Shown here: piece by piece, positions 1-9,163 of the stretch
Numbering within the stretch: the stretch's first letter is position 1
How the letters are laid out: every line of letters begins with the position of its first letter
Origin: Sphingomonas naphthae
GTDB lineage: Bacteria > Pseudomonadota > Alphaproteobacteria > Sphingomonadales > Sphingomonadaceae
Assembly: GCF_028607085.1 (NCBI RefSeq)
Contig: NZ_CP117411.1
Location: 3,224,001 to 3,288,000 of the forward strand
Reading direction: 5' to 3'
Length of the DNA: 64,000 nucleotides
The notes under the pieces: generated by a model
Database searches by the model: none
Seen by the model: only the letters and a program-made list of their open reading frames with translations
What the model was told of the DNA's origin: nothing
Made by a program: the position numbers and the translations under genes

Positions 1-55
1 CCCATTGACCCGACTGGACCTCGGGCCACCAGTGATGTCGTTTGGGCTCGTTCAT
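1..55 (-). CDS. N-terminal fragment of a possible protein running off the left edge
   Basis: Only 18 codons are visible, from an ATG at 55 reading leftwards out of the window: MNEPKRHHWWPEVQSGQW. The KRHHWWP start is reminiscent of hypothetical proteins that begin with an RHH-aromatic-P motif (DUF4238-like), but 18 residues do not establish a family. No good Shine-Dalgarno sequence precedes the ATG. It is listed because the N-terminus looks protein-like rather than random, and the sequence left of the window would decide it. Confidence 0.3.
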   Translation of the reverse strand, partial: MNEPKRHHWWPEVQSGQW

Positions 56-379
56 AGGAAGAAACTAAAGCGGGGCGCCGATGTCGCAAGCAGGGTGCTT
101 ACGCACTAGCTGGAACAGGTTCACGTTTGCATTTGTCGTCGAGCTCGTACGGGCGGTCAGGGCCATCCAACCATCACGTAAACTTCCATATCGAAAGTCG
201 GCTTTCACACTACAGCGTTCCGAAACCCGCCAGTCCGCTACCGGCCCAAATTAGCTTTCGGGGCTTCGATCTTCAACGTCTGAAATTGGGGCGATAGCCG
301 TCATTGACCGTCATGCCGTTCTTCTCCCGGTCTCCACCGCGTCGCGAACATCCGGGCCGGTGTGTGGGCGGCACGGTGG

Positions 380-400
380 ACCCCGGAACAGGTCCGGGGT
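380..400. repeat. GC-rich palindrome (REP-like)
   Basis: ACCCCGGA and TCCGGGGT (8-bp perfect arms) flank a 5-base loop. Palindromes of this type are common intergenic repeats in sphingomonads. It is not adjacent to a gene end here, so a terminator role is unlikely. Confidence 0.5.
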
Positions 401-823
401 GACGGAAAGAAAAAATAGGATCGCATCGCGCGCACCTCTGCCGTCGTGTAGGAAGAAGCGTTTCGACCGGCGCGTCCTGCCACGGGCATCCGGGCGGACT
501 TTTACAGCACTGGTGCGGGCCGCCGCAGGCCCGCGCTGGGGGTGTCCGGTGACGGTGGCCCCTTGGGTTTTCGCCCTTGCGGGCTACTGGCCGGTTTGGC
601 TGGGCCGCCTGAGATAATCGCCGGACCTGTCGCGATGCATCGTCGGGGTGAACCGGATGACTTCGCGCCGGTCGTTCCGATGGCGGGCAAGCCCGTCAGC
701 GGATGCTTGCCGTTTCGCCTTGGCCTTTGGCGATTCGACGATGGCGTATGTTTACGTAATGTTCCTATTTGTCAAGGGATTTCTTGCGGGTGGGGTTTGA
801 AGAAGAAGAAGACCCTCACCCAA

Positions 824-849
824 CCCTCTCCCGCGAAGGTGGGAGAGGG
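824..849 (-). terminator. hairpin after the ThDP-enzyme gene, REP-like
   Basis: CCCTCTCCC and GGGAGAGGG pair perfectly around an 8-base loop, 20 bases beyond the stop of the minus-strand gene ending at 870. On the minus strand the hairpin is followed by a pyrimidine-rich run (TCTTCTTCTTCTT). It could be an intrinsic terminator, a widespread repeat reused as one, or both. Confidence 0.5.
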
Positions 850-869
850 CCAAGAGGCGGGCGGGTGCC

Positions 870-2651
870 TCAGTAACCGCTGCCCTGCCCCATCGGCGCT
901 TCGCCCGGCTTGGCGGCCGTCGCGGTGGGCGCGCCGCCGATGACGCCGAGATTGTCGCCTTCCTCGCCATACCAGGTGCGGAATTCGCCCATGCCGGGCA
1001 GGCCGACGAAGGTGCTGTTGGCCTCGCGATCGACCTCGACGTGGATCAGCGCCGGCCGGCCCGTGGCGATGGCGCGTTCGACGGCGGGGGCGATATCCTC
1101 GGCGCGGTCGACATATTCGCCATAGGCGCCGAAGCTCTCGGCCGTCTTGTCGAGCCGCACGGCGGGCGACCATCTGGCCTCCGGCGTCGGCGTGTCGGCG
1201 CCGAAATTCGCCTTGTAGGAGGCGACCTCGATGCCCCAGGCATGGTCCACCGCGACGATCACGATGACGGGCAAATTCTTGCGCACCGCCGTCTCCAGCT
1301 CGGCGATGTGGAACAGTACCGAGGAATCGCCCGTCAGCAGCACCGCCCGCCGATCCGGCCCGATCGCCATCTGCGCGCCGATCGCATAGGGCAGGCCGGG
1401 CCCGATCGCGCCGTAATTGCTGTTCCACATCGCATCGCGCGGGGTGATCTGCATCAGCGCGGAGAACCACATCGACGAGGCGCCGCCGTCGCGCACGATC
1501 ACGGCGTCCTTCGGCAGCACCCGCGTCGCCTCGATCGCGAGGCGGCCGGTGTGGATCGGCTGCGACACGGTGGAGATGGACGCGGTCAGCGCGGCTTTCT
1601 GATCGGCATGCGCCCTGGCCCAACCCGCCATCTCGGCCGGCACGGCGCGTGGCGCGCCGAGCGCCTTGGTCAACTGCGGCACGACGGCGAGCAGGTCGCC
1701 CACCAGCGGCACGTCGATCGGGCGGTTGACGCCGATCGCGGTCGGGTCGCGCTCGATATAGATCCACTTGCGATCGGCCTTGCCCTTCGCCCAGTGGACG
1801 CCCCGGCCGTAATGCATGTTCTCGCCGATCTCGGTGCCGATCGCGAGGACGACGTCGGCCCTGGCCACCGCCTCGGTCGCGGCGGCCGAGCCATAAGGGA
1901 AGCTGTGGCCGTCGAGCCCCTCCAGCACCGCCTCGACCGACGGGGTCGCCAGGATCGGGCAATTGAGCTTGCGGGCCAGCGCCGCCAGATCGGCATGGGC
2001 GCGAGAGGCGAAGGCGCCCTGGCCCACCAGCATCACCGGCATCTCCGCCTCGCCGAGCAGGCGCGCGGCCTCGGCCACGGCATCGGTGCCGGCCTGCTGG
2101 CGGACGAGGCGATAGCGGTGCGGCGGCGGCGCGGGCGGCAGATCGAGCTGCGCCTGCGCGACGCTCAAGGGCAGTTCCACCATCGTCGGGCCGGGCACGC
2201 CGTTGGTGGCGCGGCGGAACGCCTCGTGGAAAATCTCGTCGACCTGATCGGGATATTCGATCGTGCCGATATATTTCATCATGCCTTCGAACAGCGGCGG
2301 CTGGCTGAGATATTGCATCTTGCCGCGCCGGACGCGCTGTTCGTAGACGCGCTGGCGCTGCGCCATGATGAACACGGCGGGGACATTTTCCTTGACCAGA
2401 TAGGCCACGCCCGCCGCGATATTGGCGACACCCGGCCCCTTGTTGATCCCCATCACGCCGGGCTTGCCGGTCAGCCGATAGAGGCCGTCCGCCATCAGCG
2501 CGCCGGCCTGTTCGTGATGCGGCGCCACGACGTTCATGCCCCGCGCCTCGGCGGTCATGAACATCGCGAAGAAGCTGGGATCGGGGATGCCGAAGATGGT
2601 GTCGATCCCCTCCGCCTGAAGAAGTTCGACGATGCGCTCGTGCATCTTCAT
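870..2651 (-). CDS. thiamine-diphosphate-dependent enzyme, acetolactate synthase-like
   Basis: About 593 residues, with the three-domain layout of the acetolactate synthase/benzoylformate decarboxylase superfamily: N-terminal PYR domain (~1-165), central domain (~190-325) and C-terminal PP domain (~370-555). The cofactor-activating glutamate lies in HHEQAGALMADG near residue 47. The ThDP/Mg motif is GDSS...VDHAWG instead of the usual GDG...NN, so the metal-binding Asn is Asp. Nothing indicates the small regulatory subunit of a true acetolactate synthase nearby, so a catabolic decarboxylase, lyase or carboligase is at least as likely. The ATG at 2651 was chosen; a TTG at 2660 lies closer to the AGAGGAA element. 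The gene is divergent from a TonB receptor gene and may be functionally linked to it. The substrate is unknown. Confidence 0.85.
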   Translation of the reverse strand: MKMHERIVELLQAEGIDTIFGIPDPSFFAMFMTAEARGMNVVAPHHEQAGALMADGLYRLTGKPGVMGINKGPGVANIAAGVAYLVKENVPAVFIMAQRQRVYEQRVRRGKMQYLSQPPLFEGMMKYIGTIEYPDQVDEIFHEAFRRATNGVPGPTMVELPLSVAQAQLDLPPAPPPHRYRLVRQQAGTDAVAEAARLLGEAEMPVMLVGQGAFASRAHADLAALARKLNCPILATPSVEAVLEGLDGHSFPYGSAAATEAVARADVVLAIGTEIGENMHYGRGVHWAKGKADRKWIYIERDPTAIGVNRPIDVPLVGDLLAVVPQLTKALGAPRAVPAEMAGWARAHADQKAALTASISTVSQPIHTGRLAIEATRVLPKDAVIVRDGGASSMWFSALMQITPRDAMWNSNYGAIGPGLPYAIGAQMAIGPDRRAVLLTGDSSVLFHIAELETAVRKNLPVIVIVAVDHAWGIEVASYKANFGADTPTPEARWSPAVRLDKTAESFGAYGEYVDRAEDIAPAVERAIATGRPALIHVEVDREANSTFVGLPGMGEFRTWYGEEGDNLGVIGGAPTATAAKPGEAPMGQGSGY

Positions 2652-3035
2652 GGTGGCCAAGGTTCCTCTCCCGTCCGGTCATGCCGGCCTTCCCGCAACC
2701 CGCGCGGGGAGGCAATGCGGCCACGCGATTGATCGCCCCGACGGATTTTCCCGCGCGATTCCGCCGATGGCCGGACGATCGTGATGGACGGCGGAAAGCC
2801 GCGTCTTTCCGCGATTGGAAATCGTGTCTATAAACAAGGGGATAGCGCAATCCTCCCCAAGTCGGGCACGAGCTTTCAACTTTCCCTTTACAGTCAAGCG
2901 ACGGCAACATTACGATGGTGCGACGCGACATTCAGAACAAGCGGAAGTGGAGAGGACGCCAGCGAAAGTCACCGCCGGAACAGGCGCCCAGGGGGATATG
3001 GCGCGCTTTTCCGGATAACAGGGGGCAACATCATC
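2652..3035. other. divergent intergenic region
   Basis: These 384 bases separate the ThDP-enzyme gene (minus) from the TonB receptor gene (plus) and must carry both promoters. A TATAAA-like element lies near 2829, and the ribosome-binding stretch ACAGGGGG just before the ATG at 3036. No riboswitch (including TPP type), small gene or clear operator was recognised. Confidence 0.5.
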
Positions 3036-5510
3036 ATGGCTGACACTCGACCCGCGTTCGCAAAAGCTCCCGCTGCGCCGCAGCATGGGGCTGCGCGGCG
3101 AAGGCGCCTCCCGCTGTCGGCGGCGCTGCTCTGCTGTACCGCGATCGCCGCGCCCGCATGGTCGCAGACCACGACAGCCTCCGCGGAGGCCGCCCAGGAC
3201 GAAGAGATCGTCGTCACCGGCCAGCTCGACGCGCTGCCGAACAAGGATGTCGGCACGATCTTCGGCTTCAACAAGACGCTGGTCGATACGCCGCGCTCCG
3301 CCTCGACGATCAGCAAGGAGCAGATCGAGCGGTTCGGCATCACCGACATCTACGATCTGGTCGCGCAGGCGCCGGGCACCTTCACCAACTCCTTCTTCGG
3401 CGTCGGCGGCGCGCTCGATATTCGCGGCACGCCGGGCGAGGTCTATTTCCGGGGCGTCCGCCGCCTCGACAATCCGGGCAATTACCCGACCCCCATCGGC
3501 GCGTCCGACCGGATCGACATCGTGCGCGGCCCCGCATCGCCGATCTACGGCCCGTCAAAGACCGGCGGCTACATGAATTTCGTGCCGCTGTCGGCGCGGG
3601 TGAAGGGCGGCGCGCTGATGTCCGGCCCCGAGGGCGAGATCAGCTATACGCGTGGCAGCTGGGACAAGAATGTCCTGAAGGCGCAGCTGCGCGGCCCGGC
3701 CAAGATCGGCGGCTCGGAATTCGGCTACAGCCTGTATGCCGAGATCGAGGACAGCGGCAGTTACTACCGCAACATGTCGACCAACCAGACGATCCTGCAG
3801 GGCGCGTTCGACAATCAGCTGACCGACACCGTGCGCATCGAATTCGGCGGCATGTACCAGAAGTATGACGGCCAGCAGAACGGCGGCTGGAACCGCCTGA
3901 CGCAGGCGCTGGTCGACAACGGCACCTATATCACCGGCACCGCCCGCCCGCTCGACACCAGCGGCGACGGCCAGATCTCGCAGGGCGAATTCAACCGGGT
4001 CGGCGTGTTCAACCCGTTCGGCTCCTTCGCCTGCGGCGGCGGCAGCCCGTTCGCCGCCTCCTTCACCAACGCCTGCTTCACCTCGACCTACCCGTATCTC
4101 AGCCTTCAGAATGTCGGCACGACCACGCTCAGCCGCAAGAACGTGCTGACCGGCGAGACCGACGTTTTGAAGAACAAGGCGTGGACCGGCTATTTCGACA
4201 CCATCTTCGAGCCGGGCGACGATCTGGAGATCAAGAACCAGTTCTTCTACGATGGTTATCATAACCTCAACGAGAATGCCTACGGCTTCTCCCAATTCCA
4301 CAAGAGCTGGGTGATCGAGGACAAGATCGTCGCGTCCAAGACGGTCACCTCCGATCTGGGCAAATTCTCCTTCCAGCTCTCGCCGTCGATCCGCTACACG
4401 AAGTTCCTGCACGGCGACGACTTCAACTATGAATTCTTCCACCGCGTCGATCTCACCCAGGGCTATACCGCGCTGTCCGATCGCCTGCTGTCGACGGAAT
4501 GCGACTGCAATTACACCAATTACGCCAAGGGCCACTTTACCGATTATGGCTTCGCCGGCCTGACCGATCTCGATTTCGATTTCGGCCTCGATCTGGTGCT
4601 GGGCGCCCGCTACGACAGCATCCACGTCACCTCGCGCAACAATCCGGCCAAGCTGGAAATCGCGCCGGCGGTGGTGGCCGCCAAGGGTGACAAGGGCGCC
4701 TGGTCGTGGAACGGCAGCGTTTCGTACAAGCTGCCGTTCGGGCTGGTGCCCTATGTGACGCTGTCGAAGCAGTCGGTCGTCATCACCGGGCAGGGCGCGG
4801 AAATCTATCCGGCGGACGTGGTCGGCGGCACCTTCGTCTCGGCCTCGAAACTGCGCGAGGCGGGCATCAAGGGCAGCTTCCTCAACAACAAATTATATGC
4901 CGCCGTGTCGGTCTACAAACAGAAGCGCACCGATTTCAACATCCAGTCGATCACCGTGAACCAGGCGGTCGAGACCAAGGGCGTCGAGGCGGAATTCCGC
5001 TGGTCGGTGGACAAGCATTTCCTCGTCACCGGCGCCTATACCCACACCAACGTCTATAATCTGACGGCGCTCAACGATGGCACGTTGTTCAGCTTCTTCG
5101 GCATCCAGGATCTGGTCAATGTGACCAATCCGGCGCTGTATCTGGGCGGCCAGCCGATCGGCCTGGTGCCGATCCCCAACAAGAATGCCTCGCGCCGCGC
5201 CGGCATCCCGGAGAATCTCTACTCGCTGACCGCGACCTATTCGTTCGACAACGGCCTCGCCTTCAGCGGCAGCGTCGTGAAGGTGGATTCGGTCTTCTCC
5301 GGCCAGTCGCAGGCGGTGAAGCTGCCCGCCTATACGCTGCTCGACCTCGGCGCGTCCTTCCAGACGGGAAGCTGGCTGTTCCGCGGCACGGTGAAGAATG
5401 TGACCAACGAAACCTATTTCCGCGCCAACTTCACCGAGTTGTTCGGCAGCACGATCGTGTTGCCGGAGCGGCCGCGCAGCTTCCAGGCGTCGGTCATCTA
5501 TAAATTCTGA
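3036..5510 (+). CDS. TonB-dependent outer-membrane receptor
   Basis: A protein of 824 residues for active uptake of a ligand across the outer membrane, energised by TonB/ExbBD. It has a long basic n-region and hydrophobic core (LSAALLCCTAIAAPAWSQ), a TonB box-like DEEIVVTG, a plug domain (~60-190, with RGxxGEVYFRGVRR and DRIDIVRGPASPIYG) and a beta-barrel ending in the aromatic YKF. The ATG at 3036 was chosen because the signal peptide starts there and a G-rich ribosome-binding site precedes it; the frame is open further upstream without signal features. The EF-hand-like DTSGDGQISQGEF in the barrel may be a calcium-binding loop. The ligand is unknown. It ends at a hairpin shared with the convergent EAL gene. 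Confidence 0.9.
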   Translation: MADTRPAFAKAPAAPQHGAARRRRLPLSAALLCCTAIAAPAWSQTTTASAEAAQDEEIVVTGQLDALPNKDVGTIFGFNKTLVDTPRSASTISKEQIERFGITDIYDLVAQAPGTFTNSFFGVGGALDIRGTPGEVYFRGVRRLDNPGNYPTPIGASDRIDIVRGPASPIYGPSKTGGYMNFVPLSARVKGGALMSGPEGEISYTRGSWDKNVLKAQLRGPAKIGGSEFGYSLYAEIEDSGSYYRNMSTNQTILQGAFDNQLTDTVRIEFGGMYQKYDGQQNGGWNRLTQALVDNGTYITGTARPLDTSGDGQISQGEFNRVGVFNPFGSFACGGGSPFAASFTNACFTSTYPYLSLQNVGTTTLSRKNVLTGETDVLKNKAWTGYFDTIFEPGDDLEIKNQFFYDGYHNLNENAYGFSQFHKSWVIEDKIVASKTVTSDLGKFSFQLSPSIRYTKFLHGDDFNYEFFHRVDLTQGYTALSDRLLSTECDCNYTNYAKGHFTDYGFAGLTDLDFDFGLDLVLGARYDSIHVTSRNNPAKLEIAPAVVAAKGDKGAWSWNGSVSYKLPFGLVPYVTLSKQSVVITGQGAEIYPADVVGGTFVSASKLREAGIKGSFLNNKLYAAVSVYKQKRTDFNIQSITVNQAVETKGVEAEFRWSVDKHFLVTGAYTHTNVYNLTALNDGTLFSFFGIQDLVNVTNPALYLGGQPIGLVPIPNKNASRRAGIPENLYSLTATYSFDNGLAFSGSVVKVDSVFSGQSQAVKLPAYTLLDLGASFQTGSWLFRGTVKNVTNETYFRANFTELFGSTIVLPERPRSFQASVIYKF

Positions 5511-5516
5511 GCGGAC

Positions 5517-5546
5517 GGGGGAGGCGCCGCATCCACGGCGCCCCCC
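5517..5546. terminator. hairpin between convergent genes
   Basis: GGCGCCG and CGGCGCC pair around a 6-base loop and are extended by G and C runs. The hairpin lies between the stops of the TonB receptor gene (5510) and the EAL gene (5553), so it could stop transcription from both sides. It has no clear U tract. Confidence 0.45.
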
Positions 5547-5552
5547 TGCCCT

Positions 5553-7127
5553 TCAGGCCACCGCCATCAGTTTCGGGCGGCGCGCGTTATAGGCGTGATA
5601 GAAAGCGGTGAAATCCTCGGGCGGCAGCGCCTTCGAATAGAACCAGCCCTGCGCGAATTGCACCCCGGCCTTGCGGATATAGGCCTCCTGCTCGATCGTC
5701 TCGACACCCTCGGCGACGATCTTGAAGTTCAGCCCGTGCGCCATGTCGATGATGTGCGGCGTCACCACGCTGGTCGCGGCATCGCGGCCGATCGCGTCGA
5801 TGAAGCTCTTGTCGATCTTGAGCGTGTCGAGCGGCAGGCCCTCCAGCAGCGACAGGCTGGAATAGCCCGTCCCGAAATCGTCGATCGCGACGACATGGCC
5901 GCGCGCGCGGGCCGCCTCGATCGTGCGGCGGGCGGTGTCGGCGTGGAGGAAGCCGCGCTCGGTCGCCTCCAGCCAGATCTGCGGCGGGGCCACGCCCGAT
6001 CGCACCAGCGCGGCCTCCAGCACCGGCAGGAAGCCGCCATCCTCCATGTCCTGCGCCGACAGGTTGATCGCGATATGCGCGTCGGGCTCGTCGATCAGCA
6101 TCGGCGCCAGATCGCCCACCACCCGCTCGATCAGCTGGTTGGTGATGGCGGTGATGAGCCCGCTCTGCTCGGCCAGCGGGATGAACAGGTCCGGCGAGAC
6201 CCAGCTGCCGTCGGGCCGCTTCCAGCGGATCAGCGCCTCGGCGCCGATGCAGCGGCCCTTCGCCAGATCGATGATCGGCTGATATTGGAAGAAAAATTCG
6301 CGGCGGGCGACGGCGATCTCCAGCTCGCGTCGCGGCGACAGGCGCTGGCGCGACACCCACACGATCACGCCGACCAGCACGGCCGAGACGAACAGGCCGA
6401 CCGGGATCAGCAATTCCAGCTCGCGATTGATCTTGGCCTGCACCAGCGCGCGATCAGAGATGGCGAAGGCGATCAGGCCCGGCCCCCGCGCCGAGGCGAA
6501 GATGTGGCGATCGTCCAGCCCGGTCACGATCTGGCGGCTCAGTCGATGCACCAGCGCGGCATCCGCCTTGCCGTTGAGCGCGATCAAATCGCCTTTGGCG
6601 GTGGCGACGCCGACCGTCAGTTTGCCGTCGGTCAGCACGTCCACCATGCGGCGGGGGTTGATGAGCGCGTCGTCCGATCCGTTGCTCAGCACCAGCATCG
6701 GATCGCCGCCTAGGATTTCCGGCTTGATGCCGACATAGAGGCGGTGGCCGCCCGCCAGCCATTGATCCGGCTGGCTCGGCGTCATCGCCTTGCCGACCAC
6801 CGCCCAGCTGGTGCATTCGAGGCGGTCGCCGCGATAGAAGCCGATCTCCTCCACCACCTGCGACTCCAGCACCAATTGCCGCAGCCGGGCAATGTGCGCC
6901 GGCGAGCAATCGCGCGGGCGGGCGGCGGCGGCGAAGCGCAACACCTCCATGCCGTCGGCCAGCGTCTGGCTCGATCGCTTGAGCGCCCAGCGCGCATAAT
7001 CCGACAGATGCGCCTGCTCGGCCGCGATCGCCCGCTCGCGCGAGATATAGCCGCAGGCGACCAGCGGCAGGATCGCCGCGAGGATCGCCAGGCCCGTCGC
7101 CAGAATCAGGATCGTCCGTCTGCGCAT
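5553..7127 (-). CDS. membrane-anchored c-di-GMP phosphodiesterase (CSS-EAL)
   Basis: About 524 residues. A first membrane segment (TILILATGLAILAAILPLV) is followed by a periplasmic CSS-type domain with two cysteine sites (DCSP and ECTSW), a second membrane segment (LLIPVGLFVSAVLVGVIVWV) and a cytoplasmic EAL domain. The EAL domain keeps its catalytic signatures: EALIRW, NLSAQD, LEATE, DDFGTGYSSL, KIDKSF and EGVE. No GGDEF domain is present, so it should only hydrolyse c-di-GMP. In the characterised CSS-EAL family the periplasmic cysteine pair is redox-sensitive. The ATG at 7127 was preferred over a GTG at 7145 because a G-rich stretch precedes it. The gene stands alone. Confidence 0.9.
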   Translation of the reverse strand: MRRRTILILATGLAILAAILPLVACGYISRERAIAAEQAHLSDYARWALKRSSQTLADGMEVLRFAAAARPRDCSPAHIARLRQLVLESQVVEEIGFYRGDRLECTSWAVVGKAMTPSQPDQWLAGGHRLYVGIKPEILGGDPMLVLSNGSDDALINPRRMVDVLTDGKLTVGVATAKGDLIALNGKADAALVHRLSRQIVTGLDDRHIFASARGPGLIAFAISDRALVQAKINRELELLIPVGLFVSAVLVGVIVWVSRQRLSPRRELEIAVARREFFFQYQPIIDLAKGRCIGAEALIRWKRPDGSWVSPDLFIPLAEQSGLITAITNQLIERVVGDLAPMLIDEPDAHIAINLSAQDMEDGGFLPVLEAALVRSGVAPPQIWLEATERGFLHADTARRTIEAARARGHVVAIDDFGTGYSSLSLLEGLPLDTLKIDKSFIDAIGRDAATSVVTPHIIDMAHGLNFKIVAEGVETIEQEAYIRKAGVQFAQGWFYSKALPPEDFTAFYHAYNARRPKLMAVA

Positions 7128-7144
7128 GCGACTTGCCCCCCGCA

Positions 7145-7161
7145 CGACATCGCCGATGTCG
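7145..7161. promoter_or_regulatory. 17-bp perfect palindrome upstream of the CSS-EAL gene
   Basis: CGACATCG-C-CGATGTCG has perfect 8-bp arms and ends 18 bases before the ATG at 7127. It could be an operator or a hairpin in the leader of the mRNA. It overlaps the alternative GTG start at 7145, another reason to prefer the ATG. Confidence 0.4.
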
Positions 7162-7252
7162 GATCGGCGATGGGAGCATACATGCGGCTATGACAGAGGG
7201 GAAGGCTGGGAGCCGGCCGCGCGCGGCAATGCCGGCTGCCGCGAGATGATCG

Positions 7253-9100
7253 TCAGGCCGCCTCCGCCGGCTCGATCTTCACCAGCACCGTCCCTTCGCT
7301 CACCTGCCCACCCTCGCCGGCGTTGAGGGTGGCGACCACGCCGTCGAAGGGGGCGAGGAGGCTGTGTTCCATCTTCATCGCTTCGAGGGTGAGGAGCTTC
7401 TGGCCCTTGGTGACCGTCTCGCCCTGCGTCACGGCGACCGCGATGATGCGGCCGGGCATGGGGGAGAGGATCGCGCCGTCGGAGGCATCCGCCTTGCCGG
7501 CCCCGCCCGCGCGCCACGGCAGGAGCTGCCACACCTGCCCGGCCTCGGCGACGATCGCGCTGGTGGCGACATTGGTGGCGTCGGAGGGCGCGACGGCCAC
7601 TGTCACCGCCTCGCCATCGAGCAGGAACCGGCCTTCGTTGCGCGGGGCCGCGTTGAGGCGGAAGCCGCCGATCCGGCCGGGGGCAGCGAGCGTGGCGGCA
7701 CCTCTGGCCAGCGCGGCGGCGGACGGCGTGGCGTCGGGCAGCAGCGCATCGCCCTCGCGCGCGATCAGGCCGGTGTCGAGCCGCGCCTCGGCGAAGGCGG
7801 GGTGGTGGAGCGCCTTTACCAGAAAGCCGGCGTTGGTCTTGAGCGGCCAGATCGCGGTCGCCTCCAAGGTCGCCGCCAGCTTGCGGCGGGCGGCATCGCG
7901 ATCCGGGCCCCAGGCGATCAGCTTGGCGATCATCGGATCGTAGAAGGGCGAGATTTCGGCGCCCTGCTCGACCCCGGTATCGGTGCGGTAGGAGGGGCCG
8001 ATGTCGAACCGCTCCAGCGTGCCGATGCTCGGCAGGAAGCCCTTGGCCGGATCCTCGGCATAGAGGCGGGTTTCCATCGCCCAGCCGGTGATCGACAGTT
8101 CGTCCTGCGCCTTGGGCAACGGTTCGCCGGAGGCGACGCGGAGTTGCCATTCGACCAGATCCTGGCCGGTGATCTCCTCGGTCACCGGATGCTCGACCTG
8201 AAGCCGCGTGTTCATCTCCATGAACCAGATGCGGTCGGCGCGCAGGCCCTCCGATCCGTCGGCGATGAATTCGATCGTGCCCGCGCCGACATAATCGACC
8301 GCCCTGGCCGCATCGACCGCCGCCCGGCACACCGCCGCGCGCGTTTCGGCGTCCATGCCGGGGGCGGGCGCTTCCTCGATCACCTTCTGGTGGCGGCGCT
8401 GGAGCGAGCAGTCGCGCTCGAACAGATGGACGACGTTGCCATGCGTGTCGCCGAACACCTGCACCTCGATATGGCGCGGGTTGGTGACCCATTTTTCCAG
8501 CAGCACCTGTTCGTTGCCGAACGACGAGGCGGCCTCGCGCTGGCAGGAGGCGAGGGCATCGAGGAAGTCGGCGGCGTCATCCACCTTCCGCATCCCCTTG
8601 CCGCCGCCGCCCGCGACCGCCTTGATGAGCACCGGATAGCCGATCGCATCCGCCTCCGCTTTCAGCCGCGCCTCGCTCTGGTCCTCGCCGAGATAGCCGG
8701 GCGTGGTGGGCACGCCGGCTTCCTGCATCAGTTTCTTGGCGGCGTCCTTCAGGCCCATGGCGGTGATCGAGGCCGGGTTGGGGCCGACCCAGATCAGCCC
8801 GGCATCCAGCACCGCTTGCGCGAAGGCGGCGTTTTCGGAGAGGAAGCCGTAACCGGGATGGATCGCCTCGGCACCGGTCGCCTTGGCCGCCGCGATGATC
8901 CGATCGCCCAGCAGATAGCTCTCGCGCACCGGCGACGGGCCGATGTGCACCGCCTCGTCGGCGGAGCGGACGTGGAGCGCTTGGGCGTCCGCATCCGAAT
9001 AGACCGCGACGGTGCGGATACCGAGCCGCCGCGCGGTGCGGATGACACGACAGGCGATCTCGCCGCGATTGGCGATGAGGAGGGAACGGATCATCGGCAT
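7253..9100 (-). CDS. mccA: 3-methylcrotonyl-CoA carboxylase, biotin-containing alpha subunit
   Basis: A protein of 615 residues carrying biotin carboxylase and biotin carrier domains, which carboxylates biotin for transfer to 3-methylcrotonyl-CoA in leucine breakdown. Visible features are the N-terminal LLIANRGEIACRV, the ATP-grasp glycine loop GGGGKGMRK, HPGYGFLSE, the active-site stretch ERDCSLQRRHQK, and C-terminal LEAMKMEH with the biotinylated Lys near 576. Co-directional mccB and ivd support methylcrotonyl-CoA over other acyl-CoAs. The start ATG at 9100 has a strong ribosome-binding site, GGAGGAG with a 7-base spacer, which is the outer edge of the hairpin repeat inserted upstream. Confidence 0.93.
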   Translation of the reverse strand: MPMIRSLLIANRGEIACRVIRTARRLGIRTVAVYSDADAQALHVRSADEAVHIGPSPVRESYLLGDRIIAAAKATGAEAIHPGYGFLSENAAFAQAVLDAGLIWVGPNPASITAMGLKDAAKKLMQEAGVPTTPGYLGEDQSEARLKAEADAIGYPVLIKAVAGGGGKGMRKVDDAADFLDALASCQREAASSFGNEQVLLEKWVTNPRHIEVQVFGDTHGNVVHLFERDCSLQRRHQKVIEEAPAPGMDAETRAAVCRAAVDAARAVDYVGAGTIEFIADGSEGLRADRIWFMEMNTRLQVEHPVTEEITGQDLVEWQLRVASGEPLPKAQDELSITGWAMETRLYAEDPAKGFLPSIGTLERFDIGPSYRTDTGVEQGAEISPFYDPMIAKLIAWGPDRDAARRKLAATLEATAIWPLKTNAGFLVKALHHPAFAEARLDTGLIAREGDALLPDATPSAAALARGAATLAAPGRIGGFRLNAAPRNEGRFLLDGEAVTVAVAPSDATNVATSAIVAEAGQVWQLLPWRAGGAGKADASDGAILSPMPGRIIAVAVTQGETVTKGQKLLTLEAMKMEHSLLAPFDGVVATLNAGEGGQVSEGTVLVKIEPAEAA

Positions 9101-9107
9101 ATCCTAA

Positions 9108-9163
9108 CTCCTCCCCGAGCTTGTCTCGGGGAGGTGGCAGTGCGAAGCACTGACGGAGGGGTC
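9108..9163. repeat. left hairpin repeat of the DUF559 cassette
   Basis: Two hairpins in tandem: CCTCCCCGAG/CTCGGGGAGG (9110-9134, 5-base loop) and CAGTGC/GCACTG (9138-9152, loop GAA), followed by ACGGAGGGGTC. The same arrangement occurs in inverted orientation on the far side of the DUF559 gene. Its outer end supplies the ribosome-binding site of mccA. Confidence 0.75.

Larger units (their letters stand above)
56..869. other. gene-poor region
   Basis: No convincing gene was found on either strand. Short open frames here are rich in Arg, Pro and Gly and have no start signals or recognisable motifs. The first ~300 bases look less GC-rich than the surrounding genes. The region holds two GC-rich palindromes, listed separately, and the second of these probably ends transcription of the ThDP-enzyme gene. 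Confidence 0.6.

Noticed and set aside
542-943. Plus-strand open frame in the left non-coding region
   Set aside because: No ribosome-binding site, no family features, and it runs through the hairpin repeat into the opposite-strand ThDP gene.
2781-3035. N-terminal extension of the first TonB receptor
   Set aside because: The signal peptide and ribosome-binding site place the start at 3036; the extension is in the divergent promoter region.
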